A DNA stretch of 64,000 bases from Synanceia verrucosa (Eukaryota; Chordata; Actinopteri; Perciformes; Synanceiidae), in contig CM056559.1 in NCBI GenBank assembly GCA_029721515.1, forward strand, positions 11,506,501-11,570,500, written 5' to 3'. The position numbers were made by a program, and so were the translations under genes. This document shows positions 9,751 to 21,893 of the stretch, piece by piece. Within the stretch, counting starts at the first letter, position 1. Each line of letters opens with the position of its first letter. The notes beneath the pieces are model-generated. The model was not told where the DNA came from. It was given only the letters and a program-made list of their open reading frames with translations, and made no database searches.

Positions 9751-12700
9751 ATGCTCTTGTCTCTGACGCTCTTCCTGTGGAGGCTCTACCGACATTTCTC
9801 CATCATGTTCAGCTCAGACAGACTCACGGTGCCGGAATATGTCAGCCGGTTGCAGAGAGGGAGGAGCGGGTCTGGCTCCGCCGACCCTAAAGCGGTTTCT
9901 CCTGGCGTCAATGCCGACGTCCGCGCGGTTCTGGACAACTCGCTCCCCGCCCTGCGTTCCGCCATCAGGAGGCTGAAATCCGCCAAAGAGACCTCGGATT
10001 CAGATGAGACGCGCAGGGCCATCGCGGAGCTCTATCAGCTAGTGGAGGAGGCCTGGGTTTTGCCCACCGTGGGCCGTCAGGTGGCTGAAGAGATCTGCAA
10101 CCGGATCCGGCTGGATGGAGGCTTGGAGCTGCTGCTGCAGCTTCAGCAGACACCTGCTGTGGAGATCACCTATGAGTCTGCAAAACTGCTGGAGCAGATA
10201 CTGATCTCAGACAACAGGTAGGCACAAAATAATGAGGACACTTTTACAGCGTGTGATAAAGTCTAATTAGTTTCAATGCTCAGTTTCTGCTGACAGTGTG
10301 TTGTTTTTAATTAATTGCCTCACATTGTAGTGTTTTTTTTTTTTTTTGTACAGGGACAAAGACAAAACAAGCAATTTGAACAGCATACATAGACAAAACC
10401 CAAACAAGTTACAATATTGGATTTACTCTTTTCTTCAACAATACAATGCAGTACAATAAATAGTAGTACTTGTGCCAAAATAATACAAACAACTCACCAT
10501 CATATTCACCTGAGTATATAGAAAAACTTTGTTTTTACAGTTTGTAAATATTAAGGGCAGCATTCATGTTTTTGTGTCCACATATATAATATACATATAT
10601 GTATATTTTTTGTGATTATTCTATTCATTGTTAAGTCAGAATATTGAGAAAACACTACAAAAGTCACAGTTAACATGACATCTTAAACAAATTTCGTTCA
10701 ACCAGCAGACCAAAACTAAACTATACTTAATATACAGCAATAAAGCAGAGGAAAAAAGCTACCCATTCTCACATTTGATGAATGACTTAAATGATTAATC
10801 AGTTGTCAAAACTGTCGATCAACTAACAGTGGTCTAATCATTTCCTATAGTTGTTCAGGAGTATCTGTCTACTGTTCTGGTCAGGCTAACTTCCTGATTT
10901 CATGAGTCAAGCTGCATTATCATATTTCCAAACTTCTGTTCACAGAGATTATGTAGCACGTATGGGTCTGGGGGTCATCCTCAACCTGACTCGACATCAG
11001 GAAGACGCCCAGTTGGCTCGCAGTGTCTCAGGGATCCTGGAGCACATGTTCAAACACACAGAGGAGACGTCTGTCCACCTCATCTCCAACGGCGCCCTGG
11101 ACACCCTCCTATACTGGTGCAGAGGCACAGACCCCACCGTGCTTCGCCACTGTGCTGTGGCACTAGCGAACTGTGCCATGTACGGAGGCCACCGCTGCCA
11201 GCGATGGATGATTGAGAAACAGGCAGCCGAGTGGCTTTTCCCACTGGCTTTTTCCAAAGAGGACGAACTCATTCGCTTCCACGCTTGCCTGGCGGTAACT
11301 GTGTTGGCTGCAAACCGAGAGATTGAGAAAGAGGTGGTGAAATCTGGAACCTTGGAGCTGGTGGAGCCATTCATTGCATCCTTGGATCCGGATGACTTTG
11401 CCCGCAGTTTGTTGGACAGTGCAGACTGCATGCAGGGTAAGACAGCAGCCGATCTGCAGCATCTTTTGCCACTGCTGGATGGCACAAGACTGGAGGGAAA
11501 GTGCATTGCAGCCTTTTACCTTTGCGTTGAGGCCAGCATCAAATCTCGTCAGCGCAACACTAAGGTACACTCACTCTCCACTTTCCTTAGAGCTCAATTT
11601 ATAAGGTAACATTGTCTGATATCTTTGTTGTGACAAAGATTTAATTTGTGCTCCTTTCAAGATATTTCAAGAAATCGGAGCGGTGCAGAGCCTAAAACGA
11701 ATTGTCATGTACTCCAGTAATGGCACAGCCTGTGCCCTTGCCAAGAGGGCGCTGAGCATGATGGGGGAAGAAGTGCCAAAACGGATCCTGCCATGTGTGC
11801 CCAACTGGAAAACCTGTGAAGTGCAGACCTGGCTGCAACAAGTTGGCTTTAGTGCCTATTGTGACCGATTCCAGGTATGTTTAACAGCTTCATTAGTCAA
11901 ATTGCAGACATAAAGACCTCCCTATTATCCAACATGTCTGGCATCTCTATCCTGGCGTCTATAGGAACTCCAGGTGGATGGAGACCTCCTGCTGAACATC
12001 ACAGACCAGGAACTGAGTAGTGATCTGGGAATGACTGCAGGCCTCACTCGCAAGAGGCAAGTGGTGGAAACCATTCAACACGTGCAATGTAACACAGGTC
12101 TCACAATCACCTCTGTTCTGTCTCATCCTGCAGGTTTTTGAGAGACTTGCGTGTGTTGAAGACTTATGCCAACTACTCCACGTGTGACCCAAATAACATG
12201 GCCGACTGGTTAGTTGAGGTGGACCCTCGTTTCCGTCAGTACACCTATGGCCTCGTCCAGTCAGGTGTGGATCGCAACAACGTCCAGAACCTGACTGACC
12301 TGCAGCTTCAGCAGGACTGCCACATAGACAACGGAGTCCACAGAGCCAAGATACTTTTTGCTAACCGCAGGCCATTAAAACCATGCCACACAGACGCCCA
12401 GCCTGCAGGTCCGGACGTCTTTATCAGCTATCGTAGGACTACAGGCTCCCAGCTCGCCAGGTCAGAACTGAAACACAATGAGTGTAGAAGATGAGGAAGT
12501 GGAAATGAGTGACATTAGAGCCAGGGCATGGACAGAAGACATGTACTTAAACTACATCTTTCTCATTTCCTTTCCTGTCCCAAGCCTTCTGAAGGTGCAC
12601 CTGCAGGTTCGAGGATACAGCGTCTTCATAGATGTGGAGAAGCTGGAGGCTGGTAAATTCCAGGACAAACTGATCCAGAGCGTACAGCGGGCACGCAACT

Positions 12701-14422
12701 TTATCCTGGTCCTGTCCGCCAATGCGCTCGACAAGTGCATGGGTGACACTGACATGAAGGACTGGGTGCATAAGGTAGGACATCTTCTCCATGTTAGATC
12801 TCGTTGTATTAAAGTTTTGCTGAAAGCATCCACTCCTCTGCACCTTAAAGGGGCAGTGTGGTGGATTTAGTGGTATAAAACAGTGACGCTGGCCTTCAGT
12901 TTGTCCATTCTAGGCTGCTGTAGAAGGATGGTGGTGTATGGCGGACTCTGAAGAGGACTCACTTCTTATGTATTCCTACGATATGAGAGTTCATTCTAAG
13001 CTAAAGATGCTGCTATAAGATGCACCAAAATCCTACAAACTGGACCCTTTAGCCTGTAACTCATTGAGTGCCAACCCTTTTTAAAAAGGAAAAGTGCCTT
13101 GTGCCAGCGTTTTTGGCCACTTTGGGTCATCTTTCATGATGCACACAATATTTTGTACTATGACTCTGAAAACACTGAATAGCTCAAATAAAAAAAGAGA
13201 CTCTCTATTTCATCATGAAAAAAACATCTGTTTTTACCTTGTTCCATTCTCGTTTTATCTGGAGGAGAGTAGAGGCCAGTTTCACCAAAATCACCACTTT
13301 TTGTCCAAATTCCATTTGTTTTGCTCTCTAAACGTGATCGTCTCCACTTCCTGCTTTGACCTCTGTGGCTTATACCGTCTCTTTATGTCCCAACTAAAAA
13401 TCCCAGAAGCCCCAATATATATACGTATATATATATATATATACGCGTGTATATACATCACAGTGTATATATATATACGTATATATATATATATATATAT
13501 ACGTATATACATGTATACGTATATATACGTATACATGTATACGTATATATATATATACATGTATATATCGTATATATATATATACTGTGATATATATACA
13601 CAGCGTATATATATATATATACGTATATATATATACGTATATATATATGTATATACGTATATACATGTATACGTATATATACGTATATACATGTATATAT
13701 ACGTATGTATATACATGTATATACATATATATATATGGCACTCAAGTGTTCTATTTTAAAGATGTACATATACATCTTTGGCACTCGGCACTCAGAGAGT
13801 TAATATGTACACAAATTGTGCAATCGCATTCATGTTGGCTTGTTTTACACCTGTGCTGTCGTAGTCTGTGGACTCAAAGGAATTCACATTAACCTTGCAG
13901 GAGATAGTAACGGCCTTGGCTGGTAAGAAGAACATAGTTCCTGTCACAGATAACTTCATGTGGCCCGACCCCATGTCTCTGCCAGAGGACATGAGAACAA
14001 TTCTCAACTTCAACGGCATCAAGTGAGTATCTGTCGGCCCTAAAAACTCAATTATGCCACAGCTTTACAGTGAAAAACCACATTGTTATTGGTCACTGGG
14101 AGAGCACATTTTCACATCACTCACCACAAGCAATAATTTTTAATCAACAGGTTTAACAGCTTATTCTGTTTGATGTGTGGTTGTATGATTTTTCAAAGCC
14201 AAAGAATTATTTATGAATATAACTGTAAACCTTTTGTTTGTGATTTGTGTTAACGTTTCCTTTCTCATAATGACGCACATCATCAAAAGTGTCTTTTTGT
14301 CTTGCCACAGATGGTCCCATGAATATCAGGAGGCGTCCATTGAGAAGATCCTACGCTTCCTGAAAGGACACCAAGACCAAAGTGACAGCCCAGATGCCTC
14401 CAAAGGGCAGAAAAAGAAATGA
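9751..14422 (+). CDS. sarm1: SARM1, NAD+ hydrolase (ARM-SAM-SAM-TIR)
   Basis: Executor of programmed axon degeneration. The TIR domain cleaves NAD+, the ARM domain holds it off, and tandem SAM domains drive octamer formation. Eight exons: 9751-10217, 10946-11564, 11662-11874, 11965-12056, 12134-12460, 12585-12774, 13901-14022, 14311-14422. Total 2142 nt, 713 aa (human 724). ARM repeats fill about residues 60-400 ([19 protein letters not shown]). The SAM domains follow at about 408-540 ([14 protein letters not shown]). TIR starts near 556 ([14 protein letters not shown]). The catalytic Glu of the WVHKE motif is residue 637 by my count, the first codon of exon 7, so the active site is intact. 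The N-terminal [16 protein letters not shown] segment resembles the mitochondrial-targeting start of the human protein. The intron after exon 4 uses a GC donor. The gene converges with slc46a1. Confidence 0.96.
12057..12133 (+). other. GC-AG intron in sarm1
   Basis: Exon 4 ends CGCAAGAG followed by GCAAGT; exon 5 begins after cctgcag. Joining AG to G TTT TTG AGA restores the RKRFLRDL frame that matches human RKRFFREL. No GT donor nearby preserves the frame. AG|GCAAGT is the standard consensus for the minor GC-AG class. Confidence 0.88.
12845..13055. repeat. Dispersed-repeat-like segment in sarm1 intron 6
   Basis: The string aaaggggcagtgtggtggatttagtgg at the left, and a right end near aaaatcctacaaactggaccc that is roughly its inverted counterpart, resemble a common short fish interspersed element. 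It has no coding content. The assignment rests on memory of similar repeats and is tentative. Confidence 0.4.
13056..13803. mobile_element. TIR element with expanded alternating TA/CG core
   Basis: The left end is taactcattgagtgccaac; the complement of the right end is taactctctgagtgccgag. The right end abuts TTAA (13800-13803), while the left has a degraded equivalent, so a piggyBac-type target is possible. From 13414 to 13737 the interior is almost strictly alternating pyrimidine-purine (tatatacgtatatata). A hairpin sequence aaagatgtacatatacatct lies near the right end. No transposase is present. It sits in the 1.1-kb sarm1 intron 6. Confidence 0.55.
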
Positions 14423-14584
14423 ACTGACACTTTAATGTCAACTATAATAACTTTAAATGATGCCAAATTCCACGCGGCCGAGGGTGAACAGGCTGGCAGC
14501 TTTCCCTGCTCTGCCCTAATGCATGTGAAGTGAAGTAAATTGTTTAGCTTACATGCTCAGACAAAGACCTAATATATTGCAAAC

Positions 14585-14606
14585 AATAAATAGTGTATAT
14601 AATAAA
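14585..14606 (+). promoter_or_regulatory. Candidate sarm1 polyadenylation signals
   Basis: AATAAA occurs at 14585-14590 and again at 14601-14606, 163 and 179 bases after the sarm1 stop codon. Another is near 14960. Which one is used cannot be told from sequence. Confidence 0.5.
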
Positions 14607-16150
14607 CTGTAAGCCTTTAATGATAGTGCCCTCATACTGCTGTGTATATATAATCAGGTGCGGTATATACGCCTTCTGTCTCTCAGGAAAATAACTGTGA
14701 CAGTTCAGCCGTCATTGGCATCCCAGCAAAATCTTAATTTCTGAAGCATCCACTAATCACACAACTTACGTGCAATCATCTTTTGTTGAACTTGCATACT
14801 GTACATTCATAGGAACAAAGCATCTCTCTGATTTTACTGTGTTTTTATGTTTGGGTTGTGATAGAACAGAAACTTTCTAGCGGATGCATTGTATTGTTCA
14901 TGATGAGAGACTCCACAGTGGACACAATCTGAGATTTAGGCATGAGATATTATACAAGAATAAACAAGCTACATTCTGTATAACTGCACCCTTGATTTAA
15001 CTGAATACTATTTATTGAAGGAGTGTACAGGCAATGCAAAATACCCATGTAGTATTAAATGTTTCCCTCCGTACAATTAACTGTGAATGGACGTTACTGA
15101 ACATGATGAATTGACAGAATGCACCGTTGACTTGATAATGATGCCATGAGTGTTCCCGAGTGTCTTGTAGACTGGCATTACAACACATAATACATTAAAC
15201 TTTTAATCATTTAATACTGTTGACTCAAGGTTTCATTTACCACAGTGTTAAGTCTGATGAGTAATTATTTGTCTGCTTTGCAATTAATACTTCATCCTCG
15301 TTCCCTCTGTGTATTTAATAGAAGCAGTGAAGTAAAAAACAAAAACATACAAGATACGCTGAGGCTTGTGGCCAGTGACAGATCATGTCTAGATGTGTAA
15401 ATCTAAAATGAAGAAAGTATGAAAAATAGTATAACTATATTTAAGAAATACAAATATCTGCCATAATAATGTTTGCCTCCTCCTGGCCATTTACTTTCAA
15501 ACACCAACACATTTTTCTTATCATGTTTTTTTTTAATGTTGTCAGTATGACACAAACATAATTTGGTCCCTTTATTTGAAACATGGTGAAAAATAACAAT
15601 TGTAAAAAGCAAATCTAACTGTGAAATCTTTGATTTGGATTTCACTTCATTACATGTCAACAGAAACAAATGATCTTCATCAAGAACTATCCAAAATGAT
15701 CCAGTTTTATTCTAATAAATGATTGCAACAAAAAAAAAAAAAAAAAACACTGGAAGAATGCGTATGAGAATCGTGTTGATCAATTCACAGTAGCTGCTTC
15801 ATTTAACCTCTAAATGTCCCTTTGTGCATTTTAAAGCTGATATAGCAGCTCTGGTTCCCAGATCAAACCAGATCAGAACTGACCTCTGTGTGCATGTTGG
15901 CTGATGGCCTGTGCTCAGGGACTATCCAGTGTTTGTAGGGCTGGAAAAGGGGACTCTTCAGGGACTATGAGGGGAGGGAGGGTCAACTCACGATTCCCTG
16001 ACTGCTGCTACAGTCTCTCTCTCTCTGTTGTGGATTAGTAGTGGTTGGGTTTGGAGTGTTGTTAGTGTTATACCATGCATATCAGGGATTAACTTCACTG
16101 TTTGAGCTCTCTGCTGTGCTATCTATCTATCTATATATATGTATATATAA
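14607..16150. other. sarm1-slc46a1 spacer
   Basis: AT-rich sequence with no gene. It includes an (A)18 run at about 15730 and a CTAT/TATA-rich stretch from about 16120. It may carry the extended sarm1 3' UTR. Confidence 0.4.
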
Positions 16151-16153
16151 ACT

Positions 16154-16191
16154 ATATATACTATGTTATATGTATATAACATAGTATATAT
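16154..16191. repeat. Perfect 18-bp-arm palindrome
   Basis: Bases 16154-16171 and 16174-16191 are exact reverse complements around a 2-base centre. The arms are not plain TA repeat: they carry the ctatgttat core. Confidence 0.9.
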
Positions 16192-16199
16192 CTTAACTA

Positions 16200-16204
16200 T
16201 ATAT

Positions 16205-16252
<48 letters not shown>
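16200..16252. repeat. (AT)n microsatellite
   Basis: Nearly pure TA dinucleotide tract beside the SINE tail at 16262. Confidence 0.85.
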
Positions 16253-16257
<5 letters not shown>

Positions 16258-16261
16258 GTTA

Positions 16262-16552
16262 ACATGGCTGATATGGATAGATACTTTATTTGTCACATAT
16301 ATATCGCTACATACATGAAATTTGTCCTCTGCATTTCACATCCATCCCCTCAGGGCTGCCATATAAGGCGCCCGGGAAGCTGGGGGATTTGGTGCCTTGC
16401 TCAAGGGCACCTCGGCAGTGCCCAGGAGGAGAAACTGGCACCTCTCCAGCCACCAGTCCACTCTCCAAACTTGGTCCAACCTGGACTTGAACCGGCAACC
16501 CTCCGATTCCCAGCCCAAGTCACTACAGACTGAGCTACTGCTGCTCTGAAAC
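16262..16552 (-). mobile_element. tRNA-derived SINE, family B
   Basis: Read on minus, the head is gcagcagtagctcagtctg, an A-box-like start, followed by gttgccggttcaagtcc, which fits a B box. The body includes gtgcccttgagcaaggc (on minus) and the tail ends aataaagtatctatc near 16262. It differs from family A, so at least two SINE families are present. No coding capacity. Confidence 0.75.
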
Positions 16553-16877
16553 ACTTCTTAAAACAAAAATGTCACGTCCCTTTTTGATCCTCTGTGGGTA
16601 TATACCGAACGCCTGAAATTCTTGGAATTCCCTCTTATCACTAACAACATAACCTAGTGTTCCATTAGATCTATAGAAATGTAAGGCATATTCTTTGGCA
16701 TCATTACGCTGGATTGAAAATATATAAAATCACAAAACGAAAGCATATAACAAACTTTGTTCATTACATTATTGTATGAATCTCATGATGAAACATCACA
16801 AGACTGTGTTTAATTTTTAGGGCCAGCAATTGTTTGATGAAACCCCAGTCTCCACAATATGATTATGATGATTAAAT

Positions 16878-16922
16878 AATTCACCAGGGTGGGATCAATA
16901 AAGTAATTCTATTCTATTCTAT
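16878..16922 (+). mobile_element. Short LINE/SINE 3' tail fragment
   Basis: The string gggatcaataaagtaattctattctattct is typical of fish L2-type and partner SINE 3' ends. Only the tail is present. Confidence 0.45.
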
Positions 16923-17044
16923 CAAGACAAAGGAGGTTTTATAGTCGGGAGGTTTATCGTTGTTGTTCATTGTCTGGTACTGTTCACTTTGGCGTGACTA
17001 GAAAGAATCCCAGTCCAATAACAGTCAGCTGTCCCATAACTAGG

Positions 17045-20000
17045 TTAAGATGAAACGTCAGTCCCGGCACCACAGATGGGCATGATGGATGCCAGAATGA
17101 ACTCTCTCCAGGTCAGGATGTCCCAGAGTCTCTTTGTTCTCTCCTCTGGTCTAAACATTGCAGGGTCCTAAAAAAGACAAACATGAATAATTTATTCTGC
17201 TCATCATAAAAACACATTGTACTGTATACTATCAAGTATACTGTAAATGTCTTATTTTTTTAACTATACTAAAATAACAGAAAGGTCAATTAGGCCAATA
17301 AGGCAAGAACAGCACCCACCCAATTATTCCAGCAGGGATGAAGAGGATGATAGCAGCAAAAAGGAAAGGGAAGCCCTTCATGAAGTGCAGCGAGGCTGGG
17401 TACAGGGAGTTGAAGAGGCCACTGCCCACCAGAAAACATAAGCTCTCCACACAGGCTACACAGGCAAACAGGGTACCTGGAATGAAGTACAAACCACATT
17501 TACAGAATTCTATTGTACAAACACACTATTATGTATTATAAGCATTGTGCTTAATTTAAACTACACTGTGGCATTACTATACTGATGTAAATTCCCTGAC
17601 CACACACTGAGCTAGCTTTCATTTCCACACACCTTGAAATCATTGCTGTAAAATTAAGAATTGTACTGTTAATTTTGCACATGTTTAGTGACTGACCTTG
17701 TTCTGATGGGCCCACCAACTTAGACAGCTTTGACCTTAGCACAGGCGTTACGACCACGAAGAGGCAACACAGACCATAACCTGGTGAAAGACAAATGAAC
17801 AGATTCAACACAATGAACAGATCAAAAGTATCAGCTATACTGTTCATTGTAATACCACGTAGTGGTCATTGCTAGTATTTTACATGATGGTTCTGCTTTT
17901 GTATGTGTATATTCCTCTTAGATTATCTCATCTGTTTAAAATGTTTACAAAACATCTGGAGGTCACAAACACTAAGTACTTCTCTCACCGGTGAACATCA
18001 GCTGGGTGGTGTCAGCTACAGAGAAGACCACCAGCCCGATGACATTGGAAGCCAGACCCAGGAGAGCCACCCAGGAGTCCTCCAGGCAGCGCTGCATGAT
18101 CTTCAGCCCCAGCAGACTGCTGAGGTAGGCCAGGTGGTAAGCTGCTGAGCCATAGCCGATGAGTGCCGGCCCCCAGCACAGCGGAGAGCTCAGTTCATAC
18201 AACACATACAGCTCCCTGCTGCCGAAGTGGACAGCCACCACCAGAAAGAAACACAGCGTGTAAAGCCACAGCTTGCATCTGTGATATCTTCTGCCCTCCT
18301 CGCAGGTGCTGCCTCCTGTTGAGAAGAGCTGCCAGACAGCTTTGTGATGGCGAAAGGTGAGGAGCTTGGCACTTGGGTCTGACAGGACAGACTCACGGAC
18401 AAACAGGTATGTATACAAAGCCGAAACCAAGTTAGTGGCCAGGACCAGCCAGAAAGGGTTGATGTACCTGAATACAAACCCAAATAATAATAATAATGAC
18501 AATGATTAACAATTCAGATTGGCATGACTGAGACCAATGACACACATTTCTTACCCTTGCGCCCGCCGCCACTGCCCTCCAATGATGCTTGCTAGCATCC
18601 CCGAAAGGCCCAGACAAGCCTCCAAGACTGCCACCCTGATGGTACGGGACCTTCTGTCGCTGATATCGGCCACATAAGCAAAGCATCCTGCCAGGATGGC
18701 ATTGAAATCACCTGAAAGGCCACTAAGCAGCCTGCCCACTAGAAAGTAGACCACAGGCAGCTTCAGGTACATCACCACTAGGTAAACAGCTGCTTGGAGC
18801 GCCAGGCCCAGGTTGGGGAGGATGAGGACAGGTCTGCGACCTGCGAGGTCACTCCATGATCCCAGGAGAGGCACCACCAATAGGCCCACAGAAAAGCCCG
18901 CAAGGCTGATATACAGGTTCCAGTGGGCTGTCAAGGTTTCCACCTCCTGAACACAAAAGAACAACCAGGATTATACAAGGCTTGGATCCATAATAATATT
19001 TATCTGGTATCAACATATCCCTTACTAGATGTGTCAGACAAATTGTGACAGGGATTTGGTGAACAGGACTGAAAACTGCTGACTACCACTACTACTAGTG
19101 CACGTTCATCATTCACCCATTGCTCAGTTTCAACTTGTGACTACTGTTCCCCTTTCTGCAATGGTTGAATCTACACACCTGTATTGTAGGCACAGATTAT
19201 TCCACTTCTTTTAATCACTATGCTAAATCATTATCTCATTACATTGAAAATAAATGCTTTAAAAAAAACTTTAAAATATACCTGCAGTATTATTGTGCCA
19301 AATGCTTAAATATGTGGCTTTTTGTCTGCAGAGTGGATGCTTTTGCATGACATATTTAGTGACTTGTAGTGACATATTTCATATGTTTTATAATATTTAT
19401 CTTTGTATGTAACTATTTCAATATGTTTTACTTTACTACATTTCTAGTAAAATAATGGTAATAACCCTACTGGCCCATGTTTATAGTGTTTGTAAGTAAA
19501 ATTCATTTACTTCAGACTTTAGTTCATTTCACTTTTAAAAATAAGTCCATGCTTAAATTATTTTGTTAATAGACTCAATAATATGGGGAACTTTGTTCCC
19601 CTCTGTTAGCTAATGATCCACATCTGTCTCTATCTAATTAGCCAGCTGTGGCTATCAGAAGAGACCACATAGCTGTTCAGGAGGTCGTACTAAAGAGAGA
19701 AACACAGGTGTCTTTGAGCAAAGTACTTAATAGAAAACTAACAGCAGCAGACTGCTAACATGTGACTGTGACATGGTGAATAATGAACGAGAGTAGCCGT
19801 TAACCGTTTGAAGGGGGTCTGGGGACACGGAGCCATTGCTGCACTCCGACCTCTTGGAGCCATTATACCCGAGGTCCTCACTGATGCGGTCCCACAGATA
19901 CTGTGTGGACAGCGGCGCCTGCAGGGCCAGGGAAAACACGGAGAGGAACAACACTGGCTCCACAGATACCGGCAGCGGGCATATAAACGGCGTTCGCACA

Positions 20001-20122
20001 AAACGGGTGGTCGGTACATCAGCCTCCTGTTTGCAGCCGGACGACTCGTCGGTTTCGTTGTCAACTGACCCTGCGACAAGCTCGTCGTCGGGAAGGATAG
20101 CCGCGGTGTCCAGCTCGTCCAT
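17045..20122 (-). CDS. slc46a1: Proton-coupled folate transporter (SLC46A1/PCFT)
   Basis: Major-facilitator plasma-membrane protein that brings folates into cells by H+ symport; also linked to haem uptake. Exons (high to low): 20122-19805, 18946-18555, 18467-17989, 17780-17697, 17476-17316, 17167-17045. Total 1557 nt, 518 aa against 459 in human; much of the excess is an acidic N-terminal tail. Key matches: [17 protein letters not shown] in exon 1, GAWSD-like [14 protein letters not shown] in the 2-3 loop, [20 protein letters not shown] in exon 3 and [18 protein letters not shown] in exon 5. The second ATG (20122) was chosen over the one at 20137 because it has A at -3 and G at +4. The last exon is uncertain: I used the donor TGG|GTGCTG to give a [10 protein letters not shown] tail; the better-looking donor four bases earlier would give a different, shorter tail. 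Confidence 0.92.
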
Positions 20123-20137
20123 GTTAACAGTTAACAT

Positions 20138-21847
20138 TAACTGTGGTAACGTTGCTTACTTTCCACTGTGTCGTAGCTGAACATTAGCGAAACATTAAGT
20201 TGCTCTCTAAAGCTACTCCTCTCCGTAACGTTAGCTGTTTCGCTAACTAGCTTAGCATGCTAAGGCTAGTTCTGCTGGTGTTTCTGTCAGGAGGAATAAA
20301 ACGAGCCAGAAGGAAAACTACTTATCTACCAGCTCAGCAGAATAAAAGAAGCGACATAAAGACACAGTAAAGCGTGAATTCAGCAACCCCATCTGGACAA
20401 AGAGGTGAACTACATTGTTTTTAAGTAATACTAATAATGTAGGATTAATCGGCCACTTAATGGTTAAACGCGTGGAAAAATTGAGGTAAATCCAGAGACT
20501 GAATGCTGTTTTAAAGCAGTCCTTGTCGTCCTAAAATACTACAGTTTCTAGTTTTAAATTCTCCTATTTAATGCTCAACAAATATTTTAATGTATGTATG
20601 ACTTGAGCCATGGACGTGCTCGTAAGCAGTAATTGTGAACACAAAAATAGTGGTAAAAGTTTAACTTTATAGCTTTTGATCAATGGGAGAAAAATATGCA
20701 ATGCAAAATACCTAAAGTTGGCTAAAGAAATATCTGCAGTCTTTCGCTAGATGTTAAAGGAAAATAATATACTTACAATAAAACAACATAGCTTATAAAA
20801 TGTGTATAATTTTGATAAATGTCATGCAGTGGACAATCCTAAAGGGAACATGTTTTAATATGTGTCAATGTTTCTGTGAACCTATTTAAAAATAGTTAGT
20901 AAGCAGCAGCTTTATTGCATGTACACAAACAATATGTTGTCAGTATTAATAAGTTGGAACTCATTCTAATAAGGCTTGCAAAGTCAAAATTCATTTAACT
21001 TGTTTCAGGTTATTATGTAATTTTGGAGGAAGGTATATATGGCAGACTACATCAAACTGGCTCTTAATGAGTTATTAATAGGCTAATTGTTCTTCTCTCC
21101 GCTCTACAGATTGCAGTGACACTCGATGTACCAACCAGAACACTCCCTACTGCTGTGTTCATAACAGGACAGTTTGTTGTGGTTCTTGGCATTAGTTTTG
21201 TTTTTAATGCAGGAGTTATTAAGTGAATTGATATATTTTTTCTTTTGTGTGATTTAATTATATGTACAGATAAACAGTAACCTTCAATGCTGTCCTTCTC
21301 ATAGACAGTGTGTGAAAAGCAGCGTCCTTCTTTTGCATGGGAAACCATGTAAGATATTTAAAATATTGTACACAATATAACAATATATATATATATAATA
21401 TATAATATATAAGTTTGTGCAGATAGTCGTTGATACATTGACCTCTTCTTCAACCATAAACATCCATTTTGCCCAATTCCTAAACGGTGTTCATTTCTTA
21501 CAACCCAAATCCCACCCAAATAAACACACATATTCATATTTACATATTTTTTAAGTGTATCTGCATACATAAACTGTATTTCTGAACATATTCGTCCCTG
21601 TGCAGTAATTGTCAGGGACTTTGACCAATAATGAAATGCAAACTCATGGTTGTCTCAAGCTATATAACATCAATCGTACATCACACTTAACTGTGAAACC
21701 TTTTAACCTTTTCACATGAGTGGGAGGATGATCTGGTTTGTCTACATATCAACTTGTGGCAGGCTTTTCATTTAATTCGTATTGTTTTTTCAAGGTTACA
21801 CCCACACAAGTTATTTACAAGACCATTAAGCCTGTAATCTAATGTCC

Positions 21848-21893
<46 letters not shown>

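Noticed and set aside
10997..11570. Two long minus-strand frames of 135-169 residues
   Set aside because: They are shadows of sarm1 exon 2, which is intact on plus and matches the ARM domain.
13094..13892. Long frames on both strands made of Tyr/Ile/Thr/Val repeats
   Set aside because: They are translations of the alternating TA/CG tract, open in all phases because TAC/GTA/TAT units lack stops.
21111..21227. Possible terminal exon after a ctctacag acceptor, with a 38-residue hydrophobic frame (LPTAVFITGQFVVVLGISFV)
   Set aside because: No matching upstream exon, no recognisable family, and frames this short are expected by chance.
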